64,000 bases of DNA from Arthrobacter agilis (GTDB lineage Bacteria; Actinomycetota; Actinomycetes; Actinomycetales; Micrococcaceae): positions 1 through 64,000 of the forward strand of contig NZ_VHIM01000002.1 of NCBI RefSeq assembly GCF_006494655.1, read 5' to 3'. The notes under the pieces are model-generated. The model was not told the origin of the DNA and searched no databases. It saw nothing but the letters and a program-made list of their open reading frames with translations. Of this stretch, positions 7,486-16,012 are shown in pieces. Position 1 is the first letter of the stretch; each line of letters starts with the position of its first letter. Both the position numbers and the translations under genes were made by a program.

Positions 7486-7962
7486 CTACAGGCTGTGCGG
7501 ACCCACCTTTGCCCGTGTCCTCACCCGGGTCAGCGTTGTGGTGAGCAGGAAGTCCTTGGCGGGTCCCGTCACGTCCCAGCAGTACTCGATGCGATCACTG
7601 CTCCGGACGGCGAAATCCACCCGGTAGGTGTCCGGGTCGCACGCGTGCTCGTCGCGGGCTCCTCCGGTCGTGAGATCCAGGCAGCAGAGCACCCGCCCGT
7701 CCTCGAACCGCACCTCGATGGCCGCCCCGGTAGTCCTCAGAACCCGGTAGGAGCGCGACGCCGGTCCCTCGAAGGACGGCCACCGCACAGTGCCCTGCTC
7801 GGCCCACTGCAGGCCTTCCTCGTGATCGGGAGTGAAGGTGGTGGTCCCCGCGAATGTTCCGGCGACACCGGCGGCCCGATCCAGCAGACGCCGCTGCGCG
7901 GTCCAGGAGCCGGCGAGGAAGCCCAGCGGGTCGGTGATGCCGTGACGTGCGGCGTCGTTCAT
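7486..7962 (-). CDS. DUF6314-family protein
   Basis: 158 residues from the ATG at 7962, which has GGAGGGG upstream; a start 10 codons earlier lacks this. The opening DPLGFLAGSWTAQRRLLD and later GTVRWPSFEGPASRSYRVLR, FCD/LDLTTGG-like and DTYRVDFAVRSSDRIEYCWD segments match DUF6314, predicted small lipocalin-like beta-barrels. No catalytic site is known. It reads leftward, divergent from the MarR/MFS locus. Confidence 0.7.
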   Translation of the reverse strand: MNDAARHGITDPLGFLAGSWTAQRRLLDRAAGVAGTFAGTTTFTPDHEEGLQWAEQGTVRWPSFEGPASRSYRVLRTTGAAIEVRFEDGRVLCCLDLTTGGARDEHACDPDTYRVDFAVRSSDRIEYCWDVTGPAKDFLLTTTLTRVRTRAKVGPHSL

Positions 7963-8042
7963 GGATTCCCCTCCGTGGTCGGCACCTGCCACGCTAACCC
8001 GCGACGCGGGCAGGCGCCGATTATCATTCGCGCCGACGTAAT

Positions 8043-8057
8043 GTTAGGCTACCTAAC
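8043..8057. promoter_or_regulatory. Palindromic operator over the marR promoter
   Basis: GTTAGG-CTA-CCTAAC, a perfect 6-bp inverted repeat ending one base before the marR start codon. A -10-like TAGGCT (8045-8050) lies inside it, so a bound dimer would block transcription. It resembles MarR autoregulation sites; it also shares the TTAGGCTA core of DtxR/IdeR iron boxes but lacks the full 19-bp box. Confidence 0.65.
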
Positions 8058-8058
8058 T

Positions 8059-8496
8059 ATGACCTCCTCGACGGATCCTCAACTGCTCGCCCTCGCGCAG
8101 TCCTTCCGGACCACCCTGCGGCACGCGGTGTATCTCAGCCGCTCGATGGACGGCGAGGCCGAGATCACCACCACGCAGATGAGTACGCTCAGCATGGCTG
8201 CCGAGCAACCGATCCGGGTGAGTCGCGTCGCGGCGAACCTCGGGATCAGGGTGCCGTCCGCCACGGAGCAGATCATCAAGCTCGAGCAGGCCGGGCTCGT
8301 CAGCCGCGGGCAGGACCCCACCGACTCCCGGGCGGTTCTGGTCCAGCTCACGGAGCGGGGACGGTCGGCCTGGGAGGACGCCAGCCGGCTCCGGAACGAG
8401 CGCGTCGCGACCCTCCTGGCCCAGCTCGACGACGACGACCGCGCGCGGCTCGCCGCCGCGCTGCCGGTCATCGAGAAGCTGAACCACGTCGTCTGA
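8059..8496 (+). CDS. MarR-family transcriptional regulator
   Basis: 145 residues. Winged-helix layout: helices around ALAQSFRTTLRHAVYL, then a recognition region RVSRVAANLGIRVPSATEQI, and the wing GLVSRGQDPTDSRAVLVQLT with the conserved D-x-R and R. The start at 8059 abuts the palindrome 8043-8057; an ATG at 8041 would place the operator inside the coding region. It probably represses itself and the MFS gene 87 nt downstream. The ligand is unknown. Confidence 0.85.
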   Translation: MTSSTDPQLLALAQSFRTTLRHAVYLSRSMDGEAEITTTQMSTLSMAAEQPIRVSRVAANLGIRVPSATEQIIKLEQAGLVSRGQDPTDSRAVLVQLTERGRSAWEDASRLRNERVATLLAQLDDDDRARLAAALPVIEKLNHVV

Positions 8497-8583
8497 GCAA
8501 CATCATCTGAGCAACATCGCGCGCCGCCGACCTGAGGGACGCCGCGTGCGCGACCCGACCTCCACCGCAGAGGAGTACCCGCC

Positions 8584-9795
8584 GTGACCACGCATGCCAC
8601 CCCCGACCCCGTGCTGAGCGAGGAGAAGCAGTCCTTCTTCCGCCAGCCGAAGGCCGTCTGGGCGACGGCCCTCGCCGCCGTCTTCGCCTTCATGGGCATC
8701 GGGCTCGTGGATCCGATCCTCCCCGCCATCGCCGAGAACCTCGACGCCTCGCCCAGCCAGGTGTCGCTCCTGTTCACGAGCTACTTCCTCGTGACGGCGG
8801 TCGCCATGCTGGTCACGGGTGTCATCTCGTCCCGCGTCGGCGGGAAGAAGACGCTGCTGCTGGGGCTCGGCCTGATCGTCGTGTTCGCCTCGCTCGCCGG
8901 ACTGTCGGGCGACGTCGCCACCCTCGTCGGTTTCCGCGCCGGATGGGGGCTCGGCAACGCCCTGTTCGTGGCGACGGCGCTCGCCGTGATCCTGGGCGTC
9001 GCCAGCGGTGGAACGGCGACGGCGATCATCCTGTACGAGGCCGCGCTCGGCCTCGGCATCTCGCTCGGTCCGCTGCTCGGTGCCCTCCTCGGCGGGTGGC
9101 AGTGGCGTGCGCCGTTCTTCGGTACGGCGGCCCTGATGGCCGCGGCCTTCATCGCGCTCACCATCCTGCTGCCGGCGACGCCTGCTCCCGCCACGAAGAC
9201 CTCGCTGCGTGACCCTCTCCGCGCCCTCGGCCACCGCGGCCTGCGGACCACGGCGTCCAGCGCCCTGTTCTACAACCACGGCTTCTTCACCATCCTCGCG
9301 TTCACCCCGTTCGTCCTGGGCATGGACGCCTACGGGATCGGGGCGGTGTTCTTCGGCTGGGGTCTCATGGTCGCCGTCTTCTCGGTCCTGGTGGCACCCC
9401 TGCTGCAGCGGCGGCTCGGCACCACGCGCGTCCTGCTCCTGACACTCGGTGCCCTCGCGCTCGTCCTCGTGGGGCTGACCCTCGCTGCCGAGCGTTCGGT
9501 GACGGCCGTCGTCGTGCTCGTGATCGTCTCGGGCGCCCTGCTCGGCGTCAACAACACGCTCTACACCGAGCTGGCCATGGGCGTCTCGGACGCGCCCCGC
9601 CCCGTCGCGTCGGCCGGCTACAACTTCGTCCGCTGGCTGGGCGGTGCACTCGCTCCCTTCGCTGCGACGACGCTGGCCGAGCTCTACAACCCGCAGACCA
9701 CCTACGCGGTCGCGGCTGTCATGGTGCTCGTAGCGGCCGCCGTGGTCTTCATCGGCAGGGCGTCCCTGACGCATGCTGCGGAGGTCGGCGAGTAG
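8584..9795 (+). CDS. MFS drug-efflux transporter
   Basis: 403 residues, about 12 membrane helices. GTG start with GAGGAG 8 nt upstream. The N-terminal half carries MGIGLVDPILPAIAENLDAS (the family D-x-x-x-P motif at helix 1) and the helix 2-3 loop SSRVGGKKTLLL, of motif A type. Proton-coupled exporters of this group move drugs or other hydrophobic compounds out of the cell. The MarR gene directly upstream, probably in the same transcript, is the expected repressor. Confidence 0.85.
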   Translation: MTTHATPDPVLSEEKQSFFRQPKAVWATALAAVFAFMGIGLVDPILPAIAENLDASPSQVSLLFTSYFLVTAVAMLVTGVISSRVGGKKTLLLGLGLIVVFASLAGLSGDVATLVGFRAGWGLGNALFVATALAVILGVASGGTATAIILYEAALGLGISLGPLLGALLGGWQWRAPFFGTAALMAAAFIALTILLPATPAPATKTSLRDPLRALGHRGLRTTASSALFYNHGFFTILAFTPFVLGMDAYGIGAVFFGWGLMVAVFSVLVAPLLQRRLGTTRVLLLTLGALALVLVGLTLAAERSVTAVVVLVIVSGALLGVNNTLYTELAMGVSDAPRPVASAGYNFVRWLGGALAPFAATTLAELYNPQTTYAVAAVMVLVAAAVVFIGRASLTHAAEVGE

Positions 9796-9827
9796 GGGCG
9801 GGAGGGACCCTGCAGCGAACGACGGCG

Positions 9828-10262
9828 TCACTCAGCGAGGATCGACGTCGTCGCCGAATCCTCCTTGCCGTCGTAGAAGCGGTCGAGAACGGCCCTGAAC
9901 CACGGCTCCTGCGGCGCTGCACGGTCGAAGAGCGTCATGGACGACTGCAATTTGCGGGCATCGATCCCTCCGAGGACGGCAACGGGGTCGTTCTCCTCCA
10001 CAGCGAGCACAGCGTGAACACACTCGAGGAGCCGCGGGCCGAGGACGGGGTGCTCCAGGTAGTCGATCGCTTCGGCCAGCGAGGAGATGGCGTAGCGGCG
10101 CGAGGTGGGGCTGCTTCCCAGCCCGGCGATCTGCGGGAAGACGAACCACATCCAGTGCCCTGTCTTGTGGCCTGCGCGTAGCTCGGTGAGGGCCTGGTCG
10201 TAGGTGCCGTGGGCGTCCTGCGCGTCGACGAACCGGGCAAGGTCGTAGGGGTCGGTGGTCAT
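9828..10262 (-). CDS. DUF1810-family protein
   Basis: 144 residues matching DUF1810 along its whole length: DPYDLARFVDAQDAHGTYDQ, ELRAGHKTGHWMWFVFPQIA, SRRYAISSLAEAIDYLEHP and SSMTLFDRAAP. Small soluble alpha-helical protein; the family's function is not established. Convergent with the MFS gene and divergent from thioredoxin. Confidence 0.85.
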   Translation of the reverse strand: MTTDPYDLARFVDAQDAHGTYDQALTELRAGHKTGHWMWFVFPQIAGLGSSPTSRRYAISSLAEAIDYLEHPVLGPRLLECVHAVLAVEENDPVAVLGGIDARKLQSSMTLFDRAAPQEPWFRAVLDRFYDGKEDSATTSILAE

Positions 10263-10331
10263 GCGGGCCTCCGTGGGAGTGGGGAATCTTCATCGGTAGC
10301 GAACAGGCCTGACATAGTCCGCGGCCCTCGC

Positions 10332-10337
10332 TAGCCT
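10332..10337 (+). promoter_or_regulatory. -10 element of thioredoxin gene (leaderless type)
   Basis: TAGCCT, 6 nt before the ATG at 10344. The spacing predicts transcription starting at or next to the start codon. Confidence 0.5.
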
Positions 10338-10343
10338 AGAAGG

Positions 10344-10730
10344 ATGTCGACAATCAATATCACCGAGGCAAGCTTCCCGGAAACCATCGAGGGCAACGAC
10401 ATCGTGTTCGTCGATTTCTGGGCCGAGTGGTGCGGACCGTGCAAGCAGTTCGCGCCCGTGTACGATTCCGTGTCGCAGCAGCACGAGGATGTCACCTTCG
10501 CGAAGGTGGACACCGAGGCCGAGCAGTCCCTCGCCGCGGCCGCGGGCATCACGTCGATCCCCACGCTCATGGCGTTCCGCGAGAAGGTACTCGTGTTCTC
10601 ACAGCCCGGAGCCCTGAACGCCTCCCAGTTCGGCGAACTGGTCGACGCCGTCAAGAGCCTGGACATGAAGGCCGTGCACGAGCAGATCGCCCAGCAGCAG
10701 GAGCCGGGCGGCACCGCGCCCAGCGAGTAG
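10344..10730 (+). CDS. Thioredoxin
   Basis: 128 residues. The active site WCGPCK has cysteines at 30 and 33, and the cis-proline loop SIPT (Pro73) sits opposite it. It is about 20 residues longer than E. coli TrxA because of a polar tail (HEQIAQQQEPGGTAPSE). Cytosolic dithiol reductase expected to be recycled by thioredoxin reductase. It is a single gene with a strong terminator 18 nt downstream. Confidence 0.93.
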   Translation: MSTINITEASFPETIEGNDIVFVDFWAEWCGPCKQFAPVYDSVSQQHEDVTFAKVDTEAEQSLAAAAGITSIPTLMAFREKVLVFSQPGALNASQFGELVDAVKSLDMKAVHEQIAQQQEPGGTAPSE

Positions 10731-10747
10731 CAACCACAGAGACGACG

Positions 10748-10776
10748 AAACCCCGCACTCCTCGAGTGCGGGGTTT
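10748..10776 (+). terminator. Intrinsic terminator after thioredoxin
   Basis: A perfect 13-bp stem, AAACCCCGCACTC (10748-10760) with GAGTGCGGGGTTT (10764-10776), and a 3-nt loop, ending in a short T tract. Confidence 0.85.
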
Positions 10777-10817
10777 CTCTGCTTCTGATCGGAAGGCAGG
10801 CAGAAGGCAGTCGGACC

Positions 10818-11108
10818 TCAGGTCTGCTGATCCGAGCGGACCACCTCGGCGGGCTTGGCCAGCAGGGCGCTCAGCGACTCGCCGAGGTCCTGGACGGCGG
10901 CACCGCGAAGGTGCGCGTCGAGGAGTTCGGTCGACTCCCACTGCTCGGTCAGGGTGATCCGGTCCTCCTGCGCATCGGTGATCTCGTACTGGATGCATCC
11001 CGGCTCCTGCACCACCTGTTCGATGGCGATATCGAGGGCGAGTTTCACACGGAAGAACTCGCCGTCGAGCGGGGTGAATACTGCGGTGACGTCTACGGGT
11101 CGGCTCAT
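10818..11108 (-). CDS. Antibiotic-biosynthesis-monooxygenase-like (ABM) domain protein
   Basis: 96 residues forming one ABM ferredoxin-like domain: VDVTAVFTPLDGEFFRVKLA, then EPGCIQYEITDAQEDRITLTEQWESTELLDAHL. Relatives (YgiN-type quinol monooxygenases, heme-degrading enzymes) act as dimers; key residues are not diagnostic. The ATG at 11108 is chosen because TAGGGT (minus strand, 11121-11116) lies 7 nt ahead. It is 62 nt downstream of the DNA glycosylase gene on the same strand. Confidence 0.75.
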   Translation of the reverse strand: MSRPVDVTAVFTPLDGEFFRVKLALDIAIEQVVQEPGCIQYEITDAQEDRITLTEQWESTELLDAHLRGAAVQDLGESLSALLAKPAEVVRSDQQT

Positions 11109-11170
11109 GCTTCCCACCCTAGCGGCGGCACGGGTGCGCCGCGCATCCGCGCCTCGCCCCATGGCAGCCG

Positions 11171-12145
11171 CTACCGGCTGCGGTGGTCCTCGGGTGAGAG
11201 GCGCGGGCCGAACGTCGGCTTCCTGAAGCCGCTCGAGTACAGCGACCGGACCACGCGCTGCCGCTGCCCCTGCCACGGCTTCAGGAGTTCGATCATCCCC
11301 GCGTCGTCCGTCCTGCGGCCTGTGAGCGCCGCACCGACGTACGCGGCGAGATGATAGTCACCCACGGAGATGGAGTCGGGGCAGCCGTGCGTCCGTTGCA
11401 CCACTTCCGCAACGGTCCACACGCCGATCCCCGGAACGGACCGCAGCCCTGAGCGGACGGCGTCGCCCCCGGGGAGCGCGGCGAGGCGCTCGAGGCCGCT
11501 CGCCACCAGGGCGCACCGGAGAATGGTCGAGGACCGCTTGGAATCCACCCCGGCCTTGTGCCAGTCCCAGGACGGGACCCGGCGCCACTGCCCGGCGGTG
11601 GGCGGGAGCCGCAGCCCGGCAGGTGCCACCTCGCCCGCTCCGGGCGCTGCGTCACCGTATCTCGTGAGCAGGTAGCGCCACGCGCGCTTGGCCTCGATCC
11701 CGGTGACCTTCTGCTCGAGGATGACCCGGGCCACGGTGTCGAGCATGCGGCCCGATGCCGGCAGGCGCAGGCCCGGGTTCAGGTATCTGCCCTTCCGAGC
11801 CAGCTCCGGGAGGGTCGCGCGGAAGTCCGCGGTGTCGAACGCACTCCAGTCGTCGTCGGCTCCGAGCAGCCGGGGCAGGGCGGCGAGGGCCGGGACCGCT
11901 CCGGGACCCCACGCCGTCGCCCGGACGCGGCTCTCGGTGAGGGAACCGCGCTGTCGGAGCAACAGGGTGACGGGGCCCTCCACGGTGCGGAAGGCCAGCC
12001 AATGATCGGGCCCCTGGACGAGGAAGCTCGGGTCGTGCGCCCCGCACTGCAGCGTGCCGATGGTCCGCGCGAGGTCGTAGGGGCCGGCCGGCACCCACTC
12101 CGTCGTGTGCGCGTCCGACGGGACGACGGCGGGGGCGATGCTCAT
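11171..12145 (-). CDS. DNA-3-methyladenine glycosylase-like HhH-GPD protein
   Basis: 324 residues. The C-terminal half carries the helix-hairpin-helix RSVPGIGVWTVAEVVQRT and the catalytic GD box ISVGDYHL (Asp263). The N-terminal half, with LARTIGTLQCGAHDPSFLV, is like the AlkA-type accessory domain. Expected to remove alkylated purines in base-excision repair. No adaptive-response (Ada) gene is adjacent. Confidence 0.85.
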   Translation of the reverse strand: MSIAPAVVPSDAHTTEWVPAGPYDLARTIGTLQCGAHDPSFLVQGPDHWLAFRTVEGPVTLLLRQRGSLTESRVRATAWGPGAVPALAALPRLLGADDDWSAFDTADFRATLPELARKGRYLNPGLRLPASGRMLDTVARVILEQKVTGIEAKRAWRYLLTRYGDAAPGAGEVAPAGLRLPPTAGQWRRVPSWDWHKAGVDSKRSSTILRCALVASGLERLAALPGGDAVRSGLRSVPGIGVWTVAEVVQRTHGCPDSISVGDYHLAAYVGAALTGRRTDDAGMIELLKPWQGQRQRVVRSLYSSGFRKPTFGPRLSPEDHRSR

Positions 12146-12203
12146 GCGTCCATCGTGCCACGGTCACACCGCTGGTCCGGGCGCCACGGCGGGCCGGGCG
12201 GGC

Positions 12204-13280
12204 CTATCCCGCGATGGTGCGCGCGATGCTCTCGCCGAGTGACGCCGTCGTCCCCGTCCCGCCGAGATCGCGCGTCAGGGTGTCACCGCCGGTCGCGAGC
12301 GTCGACTCGATCGCGGCGAGGATGCCGGCCGCGGCCTCGGTCTCGCCGAGGTGGTCGAGCATCATCGATGCGCTCCAGATCTGACCCACGGGGTTCGCGA
12401 TGCCCTTGCCCGCGATATCCGGCGCCGATCCGTGGACCGGCTCGAAGAGGCTCGGGAAGGTGCGGTCCGGGTTGATGTTGCCGCTCGGAGCCACCCCGAT
12501 GGTCCCGGTGCAGGCGGGGCCGAGGTCGGAGAGGATGTCGCCGAAGAGATTGCTCGCCACGACGACGTCGAACCAGTCCGGGTGCAGCACGAAGTTGGCG
12601 CAGAGGATGTCGATGTGGAACTTGTCCACCCGGACGCCGTCGTAGTGCGCGGCCATGGCCTCCACGCGCTCGTCCCAGTAGGGCATGGTGATCGAGATGC
12701 CGTTGCTCTTCGTCGCGGAGGTGAGGTGCTTCTTCTCCCGCTTCTGCGCGAGCTCGAAGGCGTACTTCAGAATCCGGTCCACCCCGGTGCGGGTCATGAC
12801 GGTGTCCTGGATGACGGTCTCCCGGCTGGTGCCCTCGAACATCCTGCCGCCCACGCTCGAGTATTCGCCCTCGGTGTTCTCGCGGACCACCCAGAAGTCG
12901 ACGTCGCCCGGTTCCCGGCCCGCGAGCGGGCTCGTGATGCCCGGGAGCAGCCGGACCGGCCGGAGATTCACGTACTGGTCGAAGTGGCGGCGGAACTGCA
13001 GGAGACTGCCCCACAACGACACGTGGTCGGGGACGACGTCGGGCCAGCCCACCGCGCCGAAGAAGATGGCGTCGAACCCGCGCAGTTCCTCGAACCAACC
13101 GTCGGGCAGCATCTGCCCGTGCTCGAGGTAGTACTCCGCGCTGGCGTAGCCGAACTCCACGGCGTCCACCTCGAAGCCGTACCGGTCAGCGGCGGCCCGC
13201 AATGCACGCAGGCCCTCCGGGACCACCTCCTTGCCGATGCCGTCCCCGGCGATGACCGCGATGCGATAGGTGGTGGGCAT
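12204..13280 (-). CDS. Tartrate/D-malate dehydrogenase, isopropylmalate-dehydrogenase family
   Basis: 358 residues. Family landmarks: IAVIAGDGIGKEVVPEGLRA, LRPVRLLPG with substrate-binding arginines, DFWVVRENTEGEYSSVGGRM, the catalytic Lys in TSATKSNGISITMPYW, and DVVVASNLFGDILSDLGPAC with the metal-binding Asp residues. The WVVRENTEGEYSS block and the overall spacing match tartrate dehydrogenase/D-malate dehydrogenase (TtuC/DmlA) better than LeuB. NAD- and Mn-dependent oxidative decarboxylation is expected. It lies about 47 nt downstream of an anion permease gene on the same strand, which may import the organic acid. Confidence 0.82.
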   Translation of the reverse strand: MPTTYRIAVIAGDGIGKEVVPEGLRALRAAADRYGFEVDAVEFGYASAEYYLEHGQMLPDGWFEELRGFDAIFFGAVGWPDVVPDHVSLWGSLLQFRRHFDQYVNLRPVRLLPGITSPLAGREPGDVDFWVVRENTEGEYSSVGGRMFEGTSRETVIQDTVMTRTGVDRILKYAFELAQKREKKHLTSATKSNGISITMPYWDERVEAMAAHYDGVRVDKFHIDILCANFVLHPDWFDVVVASNLFGDILSDLGPACTGTIGVAPSGNINPDRTFPSLFEPVHGSAPDIAGKGIANPVGQIWSASMMLDHLGETEAAAGILAAIESTLATGGDTLTRDLGGTGTTASLGESIARTIAG

Positions 13281-13326
13281 GGCTGGTGCTCCTTGTCGAC
13301 AGGCTGCTGATCATCCCAGCGTAGGC

Positions 13327-14484
13327 TCAGCCACCGGCCCAGGACAGCACGGCAACGGCGGCCGGCAGCATCAGGGCGGTGACGAGCAGTCCTGCCAGGG
13401 CGAAGGGCACCCAGCGGATCGTGATGCCCAGCGACCGGAGCCGCTCGGCCCAGAGCAGCGTGGCGAGGGAACCCCAGGGAGTGATCAACGGTCCCAGGTT
13501 GACGCCGATCAGCAGGGCGGCGAGCCGGAGCGGGGACGTCCCCGACGGCTCGAGCGCTAGATAGGCGGGCAGGTTGTTGACGGCGTTGGCGCCGGCGGCA
13601 CCCGCGAGGGCGAGCTGCAGGAGGCTCCCGACGTCCTCGCCGTGTCCCGCGGCGGGGGCGAGGAATGCGTCCAGTCCCTGTGCGTGGGCCGCGGTGACGA
13701 GCACGAAGAGACTGAGAGCGAGCAGGAGGGGATTTGCCGGTATCAGCCGCAGCGTGAGTGCGCTGCGCCGTCGTACGGCGAACAGGCACACCAGCGCGAC
13801 GGCGGCGACGGTGGCGCTCAGGGCCACCGGGACGCCGCTGACGAGCGCCGGGAGGAGCAGGGCGAGCACGACATAACCCGCTCGCAGCAGGACGGGATCG
13901 TCGACGGGGCGTGCGGGGGCAGGGGAGAACCGCCCCGTGAGCCGGCGCCGGAAGATCAGGAACACGACGGCGCACGGGACCGCGATCCCGACGATCGCCG
14001 GCGCCCACACGAGGCCCGCGAAGGCCACCGGACTGATACCCAGGCGCTCCTGCACCAGCAGATTGGTGAGGTTGGACACCGGCAGCAGCAGGGAGGCGGT
14101 GTTGGCGAGCCACACGATCGTCACGGCGAAGGGAAGCGGCGGCAGCCCGGTGCGCCGGGCGAGGAGCACCACGAGCGGCGTGAGGAGCACCGCCGTCGTG
14201 TCCAGCGAGAAGAACACCGTACAGACGACGGCGAGGAGAACCGTCACGAGCCACAGCGCGAAGGTGCGGCCGCGCGCCAGGCGCGCGGAGGCACCGATCA
14301 CGCGCTCGAAGACCCCGGCGGTGAAGAGCAGGTCGGTGACCACGGTCATGGACGTCACGAACAGCAGGATCGGCCAGATCCGGGCCCAGAGCTCCGCGAG
14401 ATCAGGACCGGGCAGCAGCCCCGACAGGACACACAGCACGGCCAGGCCCGGCAGGATCGCCCGGGAGGCACTCCGAACGTTCAC
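13327..14484 (-). CDS. SLC13/ArsB-type anion permease
   Basis: 385 residues, 10-12 membrane helices, GTG start with GGAG 7 nt upstream. The internal repeat of the ion-transporter superfamily is visible: FFSLDTTAVLLTPLVVLLAR and later AGANAVNNLPAYLALE, each with the hairpin motif where substrate and sodium bind. ArsB and CitMHS proteins share it. Co-direction with the tartrate/malate dehydrogenase favours a dicarboxylate substrate over arsenite; no arsR or arsC gene is nearby. Confidence 0.75.
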   Translation of the reverse strand: MNVRSASRAILPGLAVLCVLSGLLPGPDLAELWARIWPILLFVTSMTVVTDLLFTAGVFERVIGASARLARGRTFALWLVTVLLAVVCTVFFSLDTTAVLLTPLVVLLARRTGLPPLPFAVTIVWLANTASLLLPVSNLTNLLVQERLGISPVAFAGLVWAPAIVGIAVPCAVVFLIFRRRLTGRFSPAPARPVDDPVLLRAGYVVLALLLPALVSGVPVALSATVAAVALVCLFAVRRRSALTLRLIPANPLLLALSLFVLVTAAHAQGLDAFLAPAAGHGEDVGSLLQLALAGAAGANAVNNLPAYLALEPSGTSPLRLAALLIGVNLGPLITPWGSLATLLWAERLRSLGITIRWVPFALAGLLVTALMLPAAVAVLSWAGG

Positions 14485-14600
14485 AGGCGGTCTCCATTCC
14501 GCCGGTCAGTATGGCATGTGGCCCCGGGAGCACCGCCGGGTCGTGCGCCTGCTCGCGTCCCGTGACGTAACGGCGGCGCGGAGGTGGGCCGGCCAGCCGG

Positions 14601-14606
14601 TAACTT
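14601..14606 (+). promoter_or_regulatory. -10 element of cbs (leaderless type)
   Basis: TAACTT, 7 nt before the ATG at 14614; the sequence around it is locally A/T-rich in an otherwise G/C-rich stretch. Confidence 0.5.
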
Positions 14607-14613
14607 TATAACC

Positions 14614-15990
14614 ATGAAGTACGCCAATTCCATCGTCGATCTGATCGGCAACACCCCGCTGGTCAAGCTCAACTCGGTCACCGAGGGCATCGCAGCCACC
14701 GTCCTCGCCAAGGTCGAGTACCTCAACCCGGGCGGGTCGGTGAAGGACCGCATCGCGGCCAAGATCATCGACGCCGCCGAAGCCGAGGGGAAGATCAAGC
14801 CCGGCGGCACCATCGTCGAACCGACCTCCGGCAACACCGGGGTGGGCCTCGCCCTCGTCGCGCAGCAGCGCGGCTACAAGTGCGTCTTCGTGGTGCCGGA
14901 CAAGGTGGGCGAGGACAAGCGCAACGTCCTGAAGGCCTATGGCGCCGAGGTCGTCGTCACCCCGACCGCCGTCGCTCCGGACAGCCCGCAGTCCTACTAC
15001 GGCGTCTCCGACCGCCTCGTCCGCGAGATCCCCGGCGCCTACAAGCCGGACCAGTTCTCCAACCAGAACGGCCCCCTCAGCCACTACGAGACCACCGGTC
15101 CTGAGATCTGGAACGACACCGACGGCAGGCTCACCCACTTCGTCACCGGCGTCGGCACCGGCGGCACCATCACCGGCACCGGACGGTACCTCAAGGAGGT
15201 CTCCGCCGACCGCGAAAGCGGACCAGTGCGCATCATCGGCGCGGACCCTGACGGCTCCATCTACTCGGGCGGCACGGGCCGCCCCTACTTCGTCGAGGGC
15301 GTCGGCGAGGACATGTGGCCCGGCTCCTACGATCCGACCGTCCCCGACGAGATCCACGCCGTCACCGACGCGGAGAGCTTCGAGATGACCCGGCGACTCG
15401 CCCGTGAGGAGGGCCTGCTCGTCGGCGGCTCCTGCGGCATGGCTGTTGTCGCGGCACTTCGCGTGGCCAGGGACCTGACGGCGGACGACGTCGTCGTGGT
15501 CCTCCTGCCCGACGGCGGCCGCGGCTACCTCGGGAAGATCTTCAACGACGACTGGATGAAGTCCTACGGCTTCATGGACAGCGGCGACGACGCCAGCGTG
15601 GGCGAGGTGCTGCGTTCCAAGAGCGGCTCCCTGCCGGAGCTCGTTCACACGCACCCCACCGAGACGGTGCGCGACGTCATCTCGATCATGGACGAGTACG
15701 GCGTCTCCAGCATCCCTGTCCTGTCGCAGGAGCCGCCCGTGAAGATGGGCGAGGTCCTCGGGTCCGTCGACGAGAGATCCCTGACGGCGAAGATCTTCCA
15801 CGGCGAGGCGAAGCTGACGGACACGATCTCCCAGCACATGGACGCGAGGCTGCCGCTGATCGGCTCGCTCGAGTCCGTCGGCACGGCACGTGACCGGCTG
15901 CAGGACAACGACACGCTGATGGTCACGTTCGTCGGGTCGCCCGTGGGAATTCTTACGCGCCACGACTTGCTGACCTACATGAGCAAATAA
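14614..15990 (+). CDS. cbs: Cystathionine beta-synthase
   Basis: 458 residues. The fold-type II PLP domain has the Schiff-base Lys in NPGGSVKDR (Lys44), the substrate loop EPTSGNTGVGLALVA and the phosphate loop VTGVGTGGTITGTGRYL. A C-terminal tandem CBS-domain module (about 330-458: THPTETVRDVISIMDEYGVS and LIGSLESVGTARDRLQDN) would sense an adenosyl ligand. It joins serine or O-acetylserine with homocysteine. No heme-binding N-terminal domain is present. The ATG at 14614 follows TAACTT by 7 nt. Followed by metB after 22 nt. Confidence 0.92.
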   Translation: MKYANSIVDLIGNTPLVKLNSVTEGIAATVLAKVEYLNPGGSVKDRIAAKIIDAAEAEGKIKPGGTIVEPTSGNTGVGLALVAQQRGYKCVFVVPDKVGEDKRNVLKAYGAEVVVTPTAVAPDSPQSYYGVSDRLVREIPGAYKPDQFSNQNGPLSHYETTGPEIWNDTDGRLTHFVTGVGTGGTITGTGRYLKEVSADRESGPVRIIGADPDGSIYSGGTGRPYFVEGVGEDMWPGSYDPTVPDEIHAVTDAESFEMTRRLAREEGLLVGGSCGMAVVAALRVARDLTADDVVVVLLPDGGRGYLGKIFNDDWMKSYGFMDSGDDASVGEVLRSKSGSLPELVHTHPTETVRDVISIMDEYGVSSIPVLSQEPPVKMGEVLGSVDERSLTAKIFHGEAKLTDTISQHMDARLPLIGSLESVGTARDRLQDNDTLMVTFVGSPVGILTRHDLLTYMSK

Positions 15991-16012
15991 ACCCCTAATC
16001 CGTAGGAGCATC

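Noticed and set aside
13327-14484. Arsenite efflux pump ArsB
   Set aside because: No arsR, arsC or arsA nearby; co-direction with a tartrate/malate dehydrogenase favours an organic-anion role.
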